Shown: positions 27,601 to 35,968, counted from the stretch's first letter. The stretch is 48,685 nucleotides of DNA from Lacticaseibacillus manihotivorans DSM 13343 = JCM 12514 (GCF_001435035.1 NZ_AZEU01000179.1:1-48685), one strand, 5' to 3'. Notes: a model not told the origin generated them from the sequence alone. A program made the numbers and translations.

Positions 27601-28526
27601 TGTCTCGTTTGACGAAACGTGTGAAAGTCGGCTACGGCTTAGGGACAACGATTACCTTAACGACTTTCGGTGAATTAAATGATGTGGCCATTGATGCGGC
27701 GATGACGTTGGTCGCAGAATATGAAGATCGTTTGACGGTCAACCGTCAAGTATCTGAAGTCATGAGCATCAATCATGCCGCAGGTGATCATGCCGTTGTG
27801 GTGTCGCCGGCGACGTATCAATTGGTGAAACGTGCCGTCTTAGCAAGTCGAGAAAACTTCGGCTTCAATGCCTTGATCGGCCCATTAGTCAAACTTTGGG
27901 CAATCGGGTTTAAAGCGGCTAATGTCCCAGACGAGTCTGATATTGCCGCACGTAAACAGTTGATCGACCCCATGCAAGTTGAATTAAACGACGATCAGTT
28001 GACGGTCAAGTTATTACAACCTGGCATGGAACTAGATCTCGGCGGCATTGCCAAAGGTGAAATCGCCGATCGCATCGCAGATTTATGGCGGGCGTATGGC
28101 GTGGCTAGTGGCATTATTGATCTCGGCGGCAACTTAGTGTTTGTCGGCGAGTCACCACGACGCGTCGATGGCCAATGGGTGATCGGGGTGCAAGATCCCC
28201 AAGCTGAGCGCCATGATGAAGTTGGCCGCACAGTTTTGCCAGCGTGTTCTGCGGTGACAAGCGGCATCTATGAGCGCTTTTTGATCGTTGCTGGCAAACA
28301 ATACCATCATTTACTCGATTCGCGCACCGGGCATCCTTTGCAAACCAAACTGGCAGGGGTGACGGTTTTTGCCCGTCAGTCTGTAGTGGCAGAAACAGAA
28401 GCCAAACGGTTATTTTTTGCTGGGGAACCGATCCCAAATTGGGAAAAACAACCCGACATCTATGGCGCCGTGTTTGTCTATCAAGATGGTCGCGTGGTCC
28501 CAGTCGGGGTTCATTTACAGGCATAA
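27600..28526 (+). CDS. apbE: FAD:protein FMN transferase (cytoplasmic form)
   Basis: This 308-residue ApbE enzyme cleaves FAD and attaches FMN through a phosphoester to Ser/Thr in D-x-x-[ST]-G-A-[ST] sites. Its family motifs are present: LDLGGIAKGEIADR, SGIIDLGGNLVFVG, the TSGIYERF stretch and HHLLDSRTGHPL, whose Asp and Thr lie near the Mg site. It has no signal peptide or lipobox, so unlike the usual exported Gram-positive ApbE it should act in the cytoplasm. Its ATG shares one base with the stop of the upstream reductase-PAS gene (TAATG), which itself carries four acceptor motifs; that protein is the obvious substrate. A terminator follows. Confidence 0.92.
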   Translation: MSRLTKRVKVGYGLGTTITLTTFGELNDVAIDAAMTLVAEYEDRLTVNRQVSEVMSINHAAGDHAVVVSPATYQLVKRAVLASRENFGFNALIGPLVKLWAIGFKAANVPDESDIAARKQLIDPMQVELNDDQLTVKLLQPGMELDLGGIAKGEIADRIADLWRAYGVASGIIDLGGNLVFVGESPRRVDGQWVIGVQDPQAERHDEVGRTVLPACSAVTSGIYERFLIVAGKQYHHLLDSRTGHPLQTKLAGVTVFARQSVVAETEAKRLFFAGEPIPNWEKQPDIYGAVFVYQDGRVVPVGVHLQA

Positions 28527-28529
28527 TGG

Positions 28530-28567
28530 AAAGGCTTGATCAAAGCCACTTTGGTCAAGCCTTTTTG
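28530..28567 (+). terminator. rho-independent terminator after apbE
   Basis: AAAGGCTTGATCAAAG pairs with CTTTGGTCAAGCCTTT around a 3-base loop, then T tract. Confidence 0.9.
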
Positions 28568-28620
28568 CGTGGTTGCAAATTAAAATAATTGTACCCAACT
28601 TAAGAATTGTTAACGTTGTT

Positions 28621-28686
28621 TTGAAACTTTCAAGGAGTCGCGTATACTAATAAAGTACAATTTCTTATCCGTCGAGGATTTCGACG
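28621..28686 (+). promoter_or_regulatory. promoter and leader hairpin of the mevalonate operon
   Basis: TTGAAA (28621-28626), 16 bases, TATACT (28643-28648). In the short leader CGTCGA/TCGACG (28670-28686) forms a 6-bp hairpin just before the AGGAGG-like ribosome binding site. Confidence 0.7.
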
Positions 28687-28705
28687 CAACGATTTGGAGG
28701 ATGTT

Positions 28706-29881
28706 ATGGATACCATTGTCATTGTCAGTGCAAAACGCACCGCGATCGGGAAGTTCGGCGGCGCATTGAGTTCGGTATCAGCCGTAGAATTAGGGCAGGC
28801 GGCCGGTGCGGCTGCTATTCAAGCTGCTGGAATCGATCCAGAGCAAATTGATCAAGCCATTTTCGGAAATGTGTTACAAGCAAACTCTGGCCAAAATGTG
28901 GCCAGACAAATTGCCTTAGGTGTCGGTATGGCAGAAACCAGCACGGCCATGACCATCAATGAAGTCTGTGGTAGCGGTTTGAAAGCCATCCGTTTAGGCC
29001 AAAGTGCGATCCTTATGGGGGACGCAGACATTGTGTTAGTCGGTGGTACCGAAAATATGAGCCAAACGCCTTTTTACGCGCCAAACATGCGCCATGGCCA
29101 CAAGCTCGGTGATGTTTCATTTGTCGATGGCATGATGCAAGACGGCTTATCTGATGCGTTCAGCCATGAACCGATGGGCATCACCGCAGAAAATGTCGCC
29201 AATGAATATCAAGTGACCCGCGAACAACAAGATGCGTTTGCCTTAGCGTCGCATCAAAAAGCCGTCGCCGCCCAACAAGCCGGCGTGTTTGCCGATGAAA
29301 TCGCACCAGTGACTGTGCATGCTCGCAAAGGCGATGTGGTTGTGGTCACTGATGAAGGCCCACGCCCTGATACCAGCGCCGAAAAACTGGCCCATTTGCG
29401 ACCATCATTTCGGGCAAACGGCACTGTGACGGCTGGCAACGCCAGTGGCATCAATGATGGTGCAGCAGCGATGATTTTAATGACGCAAAGCAAAGCGGAA
29501 GCATTAGGTTTAACTTGGCTCGCAACCATCGATGGGTTTGCTGAAGGCGGCATCGCACCGCGGATCATGGGTTATGCCCCAAAGTCTGTGATCGAAAAGT
29601 TGGTCCGCAAAACGGATACTGATCTATCTGATATCGATACTTTAGAATTAAATGAAGCCTTTGCCTCTCAAAGCGTGGCGGTCACGCGCGACTTGCACGT
29701 GGACATGACTCGCGTGAATCCGCGTGGTGGCGCCATTGCTTTAGGCCATCCCTTAGGTGCAAGTGGTGCTCGTTTGATGGTGACTTTGGTGCATGAACTG
29801 GCGCAAAATGAGCAACACCGCGGTATCGGCGCCTTGTGTATCGGCGGCGGGATGGCCGTGGCGATGCAGGTGAGCCGCTGA
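28706..29881 (+). CDS. acetyl-CoA C-acetyltransferase (thiolase)
   Basis: This 391-residue thiolase condenses two acetyl-CoA to acetoacetyl-CoA, the first step of the mevalonate route to isoprenoids. The acyl-accepting Cys is C88 in NEVCGSGLKAI; the catalytic His and second Cys are in ALGHPLGASGAR and GIGALCIGGGM near the C-terminus. The ATG at 28706 is preferred over the TTG at 28694 because GGAGG lies 6-7 bases before it. The stop overlaps the start of the HMG-CoA reductase gene (TGATG). The order thiolase-mvaA-mvaS is usual in lactobacilli. Confidence 0.95.
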   Translation: MDTIVIVSAKRTAIGKFGGALSSVSAVELGQAAGAAAIQAAGIDPEQIDQAIFGNVLQANSGQNVARQIALGVGMAETSTAMTINEVCGSGLKAIRLGQSAILMGDADIVLVGGTENMSQTPFYAPNMRHGHKLGDVSFVDGMMQDGLSDAFSHEPMGITAENVANEYQVTREQQDAFALASHQKAVAAQQAGVFADEIAPVTVHARKGDVVVVTDEGPRPDTSAEKLAHLRPSFRANGTVTAGNASGINDGAAAMILMTQSKAEALGLTWLATIDGFAEGGIAPRIMGYAPKSVIEKLVRKTDTDLSDIDTLELNEAFASQSVAVTRDLHVDMTRVNPRGGAIALGHPLGASGARLMVTLVHELAQNEQHRGIGALCIGGGMAVAMQVSR

Positions 29882-31140
29882 TGGTGAAATTTTACCAAAT
29901 GACACCGGCGCAGCGGCGAGCAGCCTTAGTGCAATCAGAAAATTTGACGCCTGCTGACGCAGACTTTTGGGCTGACCCACAAGTTCTGCCTGCAGCCATT
30001 GCGGATGCCTTAAGCGAAAATCAAATCGGCCAATTTGCTTTACCGTTAGGCGTGGCCAAAGATTTAATGGTCAATGGCCGAGTTTATCAAGTGCCGATGG
30101 CTACGGAAGAACCTTCTGTGATTGCCGCGGCTTCAAATGGTGCCCGCATTGCGAAGTTTAACGGTGGGGTGACCACCACAGCGGCAAAACATGTGGTCGT
30201 CGGCGAAATCGTGTTTGATCAGTTGGCTGATCTTCCGGGTGCTCAGCAAATGATCAACGCGCGCCGAGCGGAAATCAGAAGCTTGGCAGATGCCGCTCAT
30301 CCATCGATTGTGCGGCGCGGTGGCGGTTTGCAAAAAGTTGAAACGCAAATTTTGGCGCATTTTTTGAAAATCAGTTTGATCATTGATGTGCAACAAGCGA
30401 TGGGTGCTAACATTGTCAACACGATTTGCGAAGCAGTCGCTGGACAACTCAAGCAATGGCTGAATGCCGACGCCTTAGTCGCAATTTTAAGCAATGAAGA
30501 TCGGCAGTTGACCACCGCGTCAGTGGCCTTAAGTGTTGAGACCTTACAAACTAAAACCACGGATGGGCCAACTATTGCGCGCAAAATCGCAGCCTTAAGT
30601 GACTTGGCGCAAGTCGATGTGGCCCGCGCCGTGACGCATAACAAAGGCATCATGAATGGCATTTCTGCGGCAGTGTTGGCTAGTGGAAATGATACCCGGG
30701 CTGTGAGTGCCGCCGTTCATGCTTATGCGGCAGCCAGCGGTCATTATGTGGGTTTGAGTACGTGGCATTTGGAAGCTGATCAATTGATCGGTCAGTTAAG
30801 TTTGCCTCTGCCAGTTGGTATTGTCGGCGGGGCGATCAGCGCTTTGCCAGCCGCTCAAGCCGCCAAGCGCCTTGGCAATTATCAAGACGTTGCCACTTTG
30901 CAACAAGTGTTAGTCGCGTTAGGGTTGGTGCAAAATCTTGCCGCTTTGCGTGCGTTAGCCGGGCCTGGCATTCAAGCGGGACACATGGCGCTACAGGCCA
31001 ATGCGTTGGCGATTCAAGCCGGCGCATCAGGGGACGAAATCCAGCAAGTAGCGCAAGCCTTGCAAACGCAAACCAAAAATCTTGCCACTGCCAAAGACAT
31101 TTTAGGGCGCATTCGTGATGAAAAAGGGGAACAAAAATGA
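29881..31140 (+). CDS. mvaA: hydroxymethylglutaryl-CoA reductase, class II, degradative-type fold
   Basis: This 419-residue enzyme reduces HMG-CoA to mevalonate with NAD(P)H. The catalytic set typical of class II enzymes can be placed: Glu 77 in MATEEPSVIAA, Lys 255 in THNKGIMNG, Asp 271 in SGNDTRAV and His 368 in QAGHMAL. Their spacing is almost the same as in the Pseudomonas mevalonii enzyme (83, 267, 283, 381). The start is the ATG at 29881, which shares its first base with the thiolase stop. There is only a weak ribosome binding site, so translation probably depends on coupling to the thiolase gene. The last codons overlap the mvaS start. Confidence 0.95.
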   Translation: MVKFYQMTPAQRRAALVQSENLTPADADFWADPQVLPAAIADALSENQIGQFALPLGVAKDLMVNGRVYQVPMATEEPSVIAAASNGARIAKFNGGVTTTAAKHVVVGEIVFDQLADLPGAQQMINARRAEIRSLADAAHPSIVRRGGGLQKVETQILAHFLKISLIIDVQQAMGANIVNTICEAVAGQLKQWLNADALVAILSNEDRQLTTASVALSVETLQTKTTDGPTIARKIAALSDLAQVDVARAVTHNKGIMNGISAAVLASGNDTRAVSAAVHAYAAASGHYVGLSTWHLEADQLIGQLSLPLPVGIVGGAISALPAAQAAKRLGNYQDVATLQQVLVALGLVQNLAALRALAGPGIQAGHMALQANALAIQAGASGDEIQQVAQALQTQTKNLATAKDILGRIRDEKGEQK

Positions 31141-32297
31141 GTATCGGAATTGATCGTATCGGGATGGCAACGCCAGCATTTTATGTGGATTTGATCGAAT
31201 TGGCCAAAGCCCGCGGGGATGAACCAGACAAATACACGATCGGAATCGGCCAAGACCAACAAGCCGTCGCGCCGAGTTCACAAGACATTGTGACTATGGG
31301 CGCAGACGCTGCGGCTAGCATTTTATCTGAAAATGATCACATCGGCTTGATCGCGTTAGGCACCGAGTCTGGGATCGATGCATCAAAAGCTGGCGCGTTG
31401 TATATCCAAAAGTTATTGAATCTGAGTCCTTGGGCGCGCGCCGTGGAAATTAAAGAAGCTTGTTACGGCGGGACTGCGGCTTTGATGATGGCGCGTGATT
31501 TTGTCGCGGCACATCCCGATCAACAAGCCTTGGTGATCGCTTCAGATATTGCCCGCTATGGGTTAGCCACAGGCGGCGAAGTAACGCAAGGCGCTGGTGC
31601 GGTGGCCATGATTGTCTCAAAAGATCCGCACATTTTGACGATCAATGACGATTCGGTATACCGCAGTGATTCGATCATGGATTTCTGGCGGCCAGTTTAT
31701 CAAGATACCGCGTTAGCTAAAGGGAAGTACTCCACGGCCCAATATCTGGACTTTTTCCAACAAGTTTGGGATCGCTACAAGGCCACCACTGGCAAAACTC
31801 TCGCTGATTTCAAAGCCCTTTGCTTCCACTTACCTTATACCAAAATGGGTTTAAAAGCGTTGCGGTTAGCGCTGCCTGAAGGCGATGAGGCTAAGCAAGC
31901 GGATTTAATGGCCCATTTTGATCGTTCGATTCAATATTCCCGCCGCGTTGGGAACTTGTATACCGGGTCTTTGTATCTGGGCTTGCTGTCAATGCTTGAT
32001 TTAGATGATAGTTTGCAAGCAGGCGATACGTTGGGGTTGTTCTCGTACGGTTCCGGCGCGGTTGGGGAATTCTTCTCTGCAACATTGGTTGACGGTTTTG
32101 AACAATACTTGCACGCCGCGCAACATGCCGCATTGTTAGATGATCGCAAGCAGTTGTCCGTGCCGGAATATGAAGCAGTCTTCAATGATAAAGTGCCATA
32201 CGCGGCAGGCGATTACCAAGCCGATCCGCAATACTTTGCCGGCCGCTTTGTGTTGACTGGTGTCAAAGATCAAGAACGCCAATATCTAGCGCGTTAA
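31137..32297 (+). CDS. mvaS: hydroxymethylglutaryl-CoA synthase
   Basis: This 386-residue thiolase-fold enzyme joins acetyl-CoA and acetoacetyl-CoA to HMG-CoA. The active residues are readable: Glu 77 (GTESGID), the acyl-Cys 109 (EIKEACYGGTAA) and His 231 (CFHLPYTKMG), nearly the same numbers as in the staphylococcal enzyme. It overlaps mvaA by four bases (ATGA) with AAGGGG before the ATG. Thiolase, MvaS and MvaA are thus made together and supply mevalonate; the lower-pathway kinases are not in this window. Confidence 0.96.
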   Translation: MSIGIDRIGMATPAFYVDLIELAKARGDEPDKYTIGIGQDQQAVAPSSQDIVTMGADAAASILSENDHIGLIALGTESGIDASKAGALYIQKLLNLSPWARAVEIKEACYGGTAALMMARDFVAAHPDQQALVIASDIARYGLATGGEVTQGAGAVAMIVSKDPHILTINDDSVYRSDSIMDFWRPVYQDTALAKGKYSTAQYLDFFQQVWDRYKATTGKTLADFKALCFHLPYTKMGLKALRLALPEGDEAKQADLMAHFDRSIQYSRRVGNLYTGSLYLGLLSMLDLDDSLQAGDTLGLFSYGSGAVGEFFSATLVDGFEQYLHAAQHAALLDDRKQLSVPEYEAVFNDKVPYAAGDYQADPQYFAGRFVLTGVKDQERQYLAR

Positions 32298-32298
32298 T

Positions 32299-32347
32299 CA
32301 AAATATGCCCGCCACGGATGCAATCATCGGTGACGGGCATATTTTTA
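32299..32347. terminator. terminator between mvaS and glutathione peroxidase genes
   Basis: AAAATATGCCCG pairs with CGGGCATATTTTT around a loop of about 22 bases; usable from both sides because the genes converge. Confidence 0.85.
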
Positions 32348-32815
32348 TTTCAAGAGTTTTTCAATGCTTGGGATCATTTTGTTCGGGTTAGTTTTTGGGG
32401 CGAAGCGTTCAACGACATGACCATCAGCGTCAACTAAGAACTTGCAGAAGTTCCACTTGATGGCTTCGCCTAAAACGCCAGGGGCATCATGTTTCAATTC
32501 GTTAAACAAGGGATCGGCTTCCTCGCCGTTGACGATGGTCATGCTGTGCATGGGGAAGGACACCCCATAAGTCAACCGACAAGCCTCAGCTGCAGCTTGA
32601 CCGTCAGCGAGTTCTTGTTTGAATTGGTTGGACGGAAAGCCTAATACCACTAAGCCTTGGTCTTTGAACTGTTCGTATAAACTTTCCAATTGTTTGAACT
32701 GCGGGGCAAAGCCGCACTTGGTTGCCGTGTTTACGATCACCAAGGGGTGGCCGCGGTATTTGCTCATCGAATAGGTGTCGCCATTTTCCAATGTGACGTC
32801 GTAATCATAAATCAT
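32345..32815 (-). CDS. glutathione peroxidase-family thiol peroxidase
   Basis: This 156-residue cytoplasmic peroxidase reduces hydroperoxides. The peroxidatic Cys is C34 in NTATKCGFAPQF; the Gln of the catalytic triad is in FPSNQF and the Trp in KWNFCKFLV. It has Cys, not selenocysteine, and like most bacterial members probably uses thioredoxin rather than glutathione. The Cys in WNFCKF, where Thr is usual, is a small oddity. The start is the ATG ending at 32815 with AGGTG before it; an in-frame ATG three codons earlier would overlap that site. Confidence 0.92.
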   Translation of the reverse strand: MIYDYDVTLENGDTYSMSKYRGHPLVIVNTATKCGFAPQFKQLESLYEQFKDQGLVVLGFPSNQFKQELADGQAAAEACRLTYGVSFPMHSMTIVNGEEADPLFNELKHDAPGVLGEAIKWNFCKFLVDADGHVVERFAPKTNPNKMIPSIEKLLK

Positions 32816-32909
32816 TTCGCACACCTGCTTTCTGATTTAACTATATCACGTTCAAATCAATTGCGCACGATGCAAATGAGAAACGCTTTCAGTTCCCAAA
32901 TAGGGCAAA

Positions 32910-32940
32910 CAAAAAGCACAAGGCGCGGCGGCCTTGCGCT
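32910..32940 (-). terminator. rho-independent terminator after the flavodoxin gene
   Basis: On the minus strand AGCGCAAGGC pairs with GCCTTGTGCT, followed by TTTTTG. Confidence 0.85.
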
Positions 32941-32948
32941 TGATTTCA

Positions 32949-33407
32949 TTACAAGCTGGCTTGCTTATCCACCAAGGCTTTGGTGAAGACTTCAAGCTTT
33001 TTGATATCATCATCTTCAGGCGCGAGGTCGATTTTGACGGATTCTGCCCCTTTAGTGGCCCCAGTTTCCTCGAAGGCTTTGGCGAAGTCATCGACACTGG
33101 TGCAAAAGTCGTCGTAAAAGGTGTCGCCAGATCCACAAGTCCCAAACACTTTGCCGGATAAATCGAGTTCTTTAAGATCATCGTAAAAATCAACGGCTTC
33201 ATCAGGTAATACACCGTCGCCGACATCAGAGTAGGTGTAAGTGGCCACGACACAAATGTCTACGTCTTCGAAGTCCTCAGCATCTGCTTGCGAAACTTCA
33301 GTGGTGTCCACTTCGACCCCATACTTTTCGAATTCTTCTTCGACGATGCCTGCGATTTCTTCGTTATTGCCTGTCATGCTGGCATATACGATTGCTGCTT
33401 TGACCAT
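32949..33407 (-). CDS. flavodoxin
   Basis: This 152-residue, strongly acidic FMN protein carries single electrons in the cytoplasm. The phosphate loop is IVYASMTGNNEEIA (about residues 6-19). The aromatic loop YTYSDVGDGVLP (about 57-68) and TCGSGDTFYDDFC (about 89-101) surround the isoalloxazine, as in short-chain flavodoxins. The start ATG has AAAGGAAG before it. It is a single gene between its own terminator and the divergent epimerase. It could be a partner for redox proteins elsewhere in the window, but nothing in the sequence links them directly. Confidence 0.93.
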   Translation of the reverse strand: MVKAAIVYASMTGNNEEIAGIVEEEFEKYGVEVDTTEVSQADAEDFEDVDICVVATYTYSDVGDGVLPDEAVDFYDDLKELDLSGKVFGTCGSGDTFYDDFCTSVDDFAKAFEETGATKGAESVKIDLAPEDDDIKKLEVFTKALVDKQASL

Positions 33408-33519
33408 GTTGGACTTCCTTTCGTTAATTCACTTTAACCGCCATTATAGCAAACTTCAGCTGCGGCGACTAGTTGCCCAAGTGTGGTAGAATATAGACAA
33501 CATTCTTAGGAGGCGCAAC

Positions 33520-34452
33520 ATGTCCAAATATTTGGTAACAGGCGGGGCCGGTTTTATCGGCTCGAATTTAGTCGATGAATTGATCAAAGGTGATAATCAG
33601 ATCACTGTGGTAGATGACTTATCGATGGGGTTGTTGAGTAATCTTCCTGATAGTGACAAAGTAACCTTCATCAAACACGACATTACCGATCACGACTTCA
33701 TGTCAGCACTGTTGATCAATGAAAAATTTGACTACATCGTGCTGCTGGCAGCAATCGCCAGTGTTGCTGATTCTGTTGATCGCCCATATGACACCCATGA
33801 GATCAACCAAGAAGCCAACTTAAACATCATCGAAACCATTCGCCGTGAACATCTGCCATTAAAGAAGTTATTCTTCGCCAGTTCCGCCGCGGTTTATGGC
33901 GAAAACCCAATCTTGCCTAAAGTCGAAACCTTGGCGGTGGATCCGCTGACCCAATATGCGGTAGACAAGTACGCCACGGAACGCGCAATCATCAACTATT
34001 CGCGTTTGTATGACCTGCCTTTTGTCACGGTGCGCTTCTTTAACGTCTTTGGTCCCAAGCAAAACCCAGCGTCTCCATATTCCGGCGTCTTGTCCATCAT
34101 CATGAATGCCTTGCAAAACGACAAGCCGTTCACCTTCTTCGGCGATGGTGGTCAAACCCGCGACTTTGTCTTTGTTGGCGACGTGGTATCTGCCATCATC
34201 GGCTTATTGCATACGCCAGAAGCGCGGGCAGATGTCTTCAACATTGCCAATGGCCAACAAACCACCTTGCAACAAGTGGCTGACGACTTACAGGCAATTA
34301 CCGGCAAAACTTTGAACGCCACTTACAAAGAAGCACGCCAAGGCGATATCCGCGATTCATATGCCAACGTTGATAAAATCAACGCTTTTGGTTTCATGAC
34401 GCATACGCCTTTGAAAGCCGGCTTGAAGATCTACGCTGATTCCGTGAAATAA
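33520..34452 (+). CDS. NAD-dependent sugar epimerase/dehydratase (GalE-like)
   Basis: This 310-residue short-chain dehydrogenase of the extended class has GGAGFIG (residues 8-14) for NAD, FFASSAAVYG (with the active Ser) and YAVDKYA (the YxxxK pair), followed by RFFNVFGPKQ and GDGGQTRDFVFVGDV, typical of UDP-hexose 4-epimerases. It is a little shorter than GalE and resembles the UDP-glucose/UDP-GlcNAc epimerase type used for cell-surface polysaccharides. No galactose genes are nearby. The ATG at 33520 is behind TAGGAGGCG. Only 42 bases separate it from map. Confidence 0.88.
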   Translation: MSKYLVTGGAGFIGSNLVDELIKGDNQITVVDDLSMGLLSNLPDSDKVTFIKHDITDHDFMSALLINEKFDYIVLLAAIASVADSVDRPYDTHEINQEANLNIIETIRREHLPLKKLFFASSAAVYGENPILPKVETLAVDPLTQYAVDKYATERAIINYSRLYDLPFVTVRFFNVFGPKQNPASPYSGVLSIIMNALQNDKPFTFFGDGGQTRDFVFVGDVVSAIIGLLHTPEARADVFNIANGQQTTLQQVADDLQAITGKTLNATYKEARQGDIRDSYANVDKINAFGFMTHTPLKAGLKIYADSVK

Positions 34453-34503
34453 CGCACAGTTGTGTTACACTGGAATGGAAGAAAAAAATAGGAAGTGCAC
34501 ATT

Positions 34504-35301
34504 TTGATCACACTGAAATCACCACGTGAAATTGAAGGCATGGCTAAATCCGGTGCCATTTTAGCTGGCATGTTAGCAAAGCTTGACGACATCATTCGTC
34601 CAGGGATCTCCAGTTGGGAAATTGAAAAATTCGCCAACGAATGGATCGAATCCCACGGCGCCGTCGCGGCAGAAAAAGGCTTTGAAGGCTATCGCTACGC
34701 CACTTGTGTTGCCATCAACGATGAAGTTGCGCATTCGATTCCGCGCAAAGGCTTAATGCTTAAAGATGGCGACATCGTGTCTGTTGACACGGTAGTCAAC
34801 TGGCAAGGTTATATGTCTGATGCTTGCCGGTCATACGCCGTTGGCAAAGTTTCCGACAAACGGCAAAAATTATTAGATGACACTAAAAAGGCGTTGTACT
34901 TGGGCATTGAACAAGCGCAAGTCGGCAACCGCATCGGCGACATCGGTCACGCGATCCAACAATTCACCGAAGTTGAAAACAACTACGGCGATGTCCGCGA
35001 ATTGATCGGCCACGGCATCCAGCCAACGATGCACGAGAGCCCCAACGTGCCGCACTATGGTGAAGCCGGTCATGGCTTGCGCTTAAAGGCGGGGATGACC
35101 ATCACCATCGAACCAATGATCACTACTGGGACTTGGAAGATCGCGGCTAAAGAAGTGCCGAATGAAGATTGGGAATACTATGTCACCGCTGATGGTTCTG
35201 ACTGTGCCCAATTTGAACACACCATCGTCATCACTAACGACGGTCCAAAGATCTTGACCAGTTATGATAAGGAATTTGACGCCAAGTATTTGCTTGACTA
35301 A
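34504..35301 (+). CDS. map: methionine aminopeptidase, type I
   Basis: This 265-residue metalloenzyme removes the initiator Met from new proteins. The five metal ligands fall in the usual blocks: DTVVNWQGYMSDACRS (two Asp), GHGIQPTMHE (His), TIEPMI (Glu) and CAQFEHTIVI (Glu). The start is taken as TTG at 34504, 8 bases after GGAAG and giving MITLKSPREIEGM, the usual beginning; a GTG at 34495 would lie on the ribosome binding site. It follows the epimerase gene without a terminator. A strong terminator comes after it. Confidence 0.94.
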   Translation: MITLKSPREIEGMAKSGAILAGMLAKLDDIIRPGISSWEIEKFANEWIESHGAVAAEKGFEGYRYATCVAINDEVAHSIPRKGLMLKDGDIVSVDTVVNWQGYMSDACRSYAVGKVSDKRQKLLDDTKKALYLGIEQAQVGNRIGDIGHAIQQFTEVENNYGDVRELIGHGIQPTMHESPNVPHYGEAGHGLRLKAGMTITIEPMITTGTWKIAAKEVPNEDWEYYVTADGSDCAQFEHTIVITNDGPKILTSYDKEFDAKYLLD

Positions 35302-35308
35302 ACGTCTG

Positions 35309-35355
35309 AGTCTCACCAGTATCGCTGATTGTCGCGATGCTGGTGAGACTTTTTT
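35309..35355 (+). terminator. rho-independent terminator after map
   Basis: AGTCTCACCAGTATCGC pairs with GCGATGCTGGTGAGACT (one mismatch), followed by six T. Confidence 0.92.
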
Positions 35356-35381
35356 AGAAAAAACGTTTATAAGTGATAGTC

Positions 35382-35410
35382 TTGTCACGGCAAGCGAAAT
35401 GCGTTATCAT
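35382..35410 (+). promoter_or_regulatory. sigma-70 promoter of the structured RNA
   Basis: TTGTCA (35382-35387), exactly 17 bases, TATCAT (35405-35410); predicted transcript start about 35417. Confidence 0.75.
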
Positions 35411-35416
35411 ATGCTT

Positions 35417-35818
35417 GAATTCTATGAGGAGTGAGTGGCTTAGCGCAGGTCACCCGTACCACTTCGCGACGGGCGGCAGTGCCCGCTAAACAATGGAGAC
35501 TATCCCGTAGCGACTGGGCTTCACTGTCGAGCTCCGTTAGATCTCCAGTTCCAGAGTGCCGGCATAGAAGGGTCCAACTCGGACTCAAACCAAGTAACCG
35601 CCGGGAGTAATGCCCTCATGGCAACATGGGAAGCAAGTCGACGTCTGTGCACGAAAGGCAATGCAGAGCTGATTAGTGATCAAAGCGGTCAAGGCCCAAG
35701 AAGCCGAGGCTACGCAGAAACGCCTTGAGAATCACTGTAGATTGAACGGCATGAACGTAATCAAATAGGCGTACAGCCAAGAATCCACGAAAGAGGCAAC
35801 TGTTTCGTGGATTTGTTG
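35417..35818 (+). ncRNA. unidentified structured RNA, about 400 nt
   Basis: There is no coding frame, but the region has its own promoter (35382-35410), a terminator hairpin (AATCCACGAAA/TTTCGTGGATT, 35782-35813) and many nested stems. Examples are TTAGCG/CGCTAA (35440-35445 with 35484-35489) enclosing CCCGT/ACGGG (35453-35457 with 35469-35473); TGGAGA/TCTCCA (35494-35499 with 35542-35547); CATG-GCAA-CATG (35617-35628, GNRA loop); and AGTGAT/ATCACT (35675-35680 with 35731-35736) enclosing CAAGG/CCTTG (35690-35694 with 35723-35727). I looked for RNase P (GAGGAAAGUC and ACAGA core), tmRNA, 6S, SRP and T-box features and found none. It is most likely a free-standing ncRNA of unknown class. Confidence 0.7.
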
Positions 35819-35874
35819 TGCAATGAATCGGTTCAGGCAGAGAAGTTGCAACTTGACGCGGTCGCGCAAAAAAT

Positions 35875-35919
35875 AAGCGGTTCAGACGTCAACTGACGAG
35901 TCTGAATCGCTTGTTTTTT
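35875..35919. terminator. bidirectional terminator downstream of the GGDEF gene
   Basis: AAGCGGTTCAGAC pairs with GTCTGAATCGCTT (one G-U pair) with A/T-rich edges on both sides; it can end the minus-strand GGDEF transcript and back up the ncRNA terminator. Confidence 0.85.
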
Positions 35920-35968
35920 ATTGGAGCTTGCCATTGATCGTGATATTGCCAGGGCCTAAGCGCTTGGA

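Noticed and set aside
26542-28524. Several open frames opposite the flavin operon
   Set aside because: They are codon-bias shadows without start signals; the plus-strand frames have family motifs and strong ribosome binding sites.
35417-35818. RNase P RNA, tmRNA or 6S RNA
   Set aside because: The GAGGAAAGUC and ACAGA-GGCUUA cores of RNase P, the tRNA-like ends and tag frame of tmRNA, and the single long hairpin of 6S RNA are all missing on both strands.
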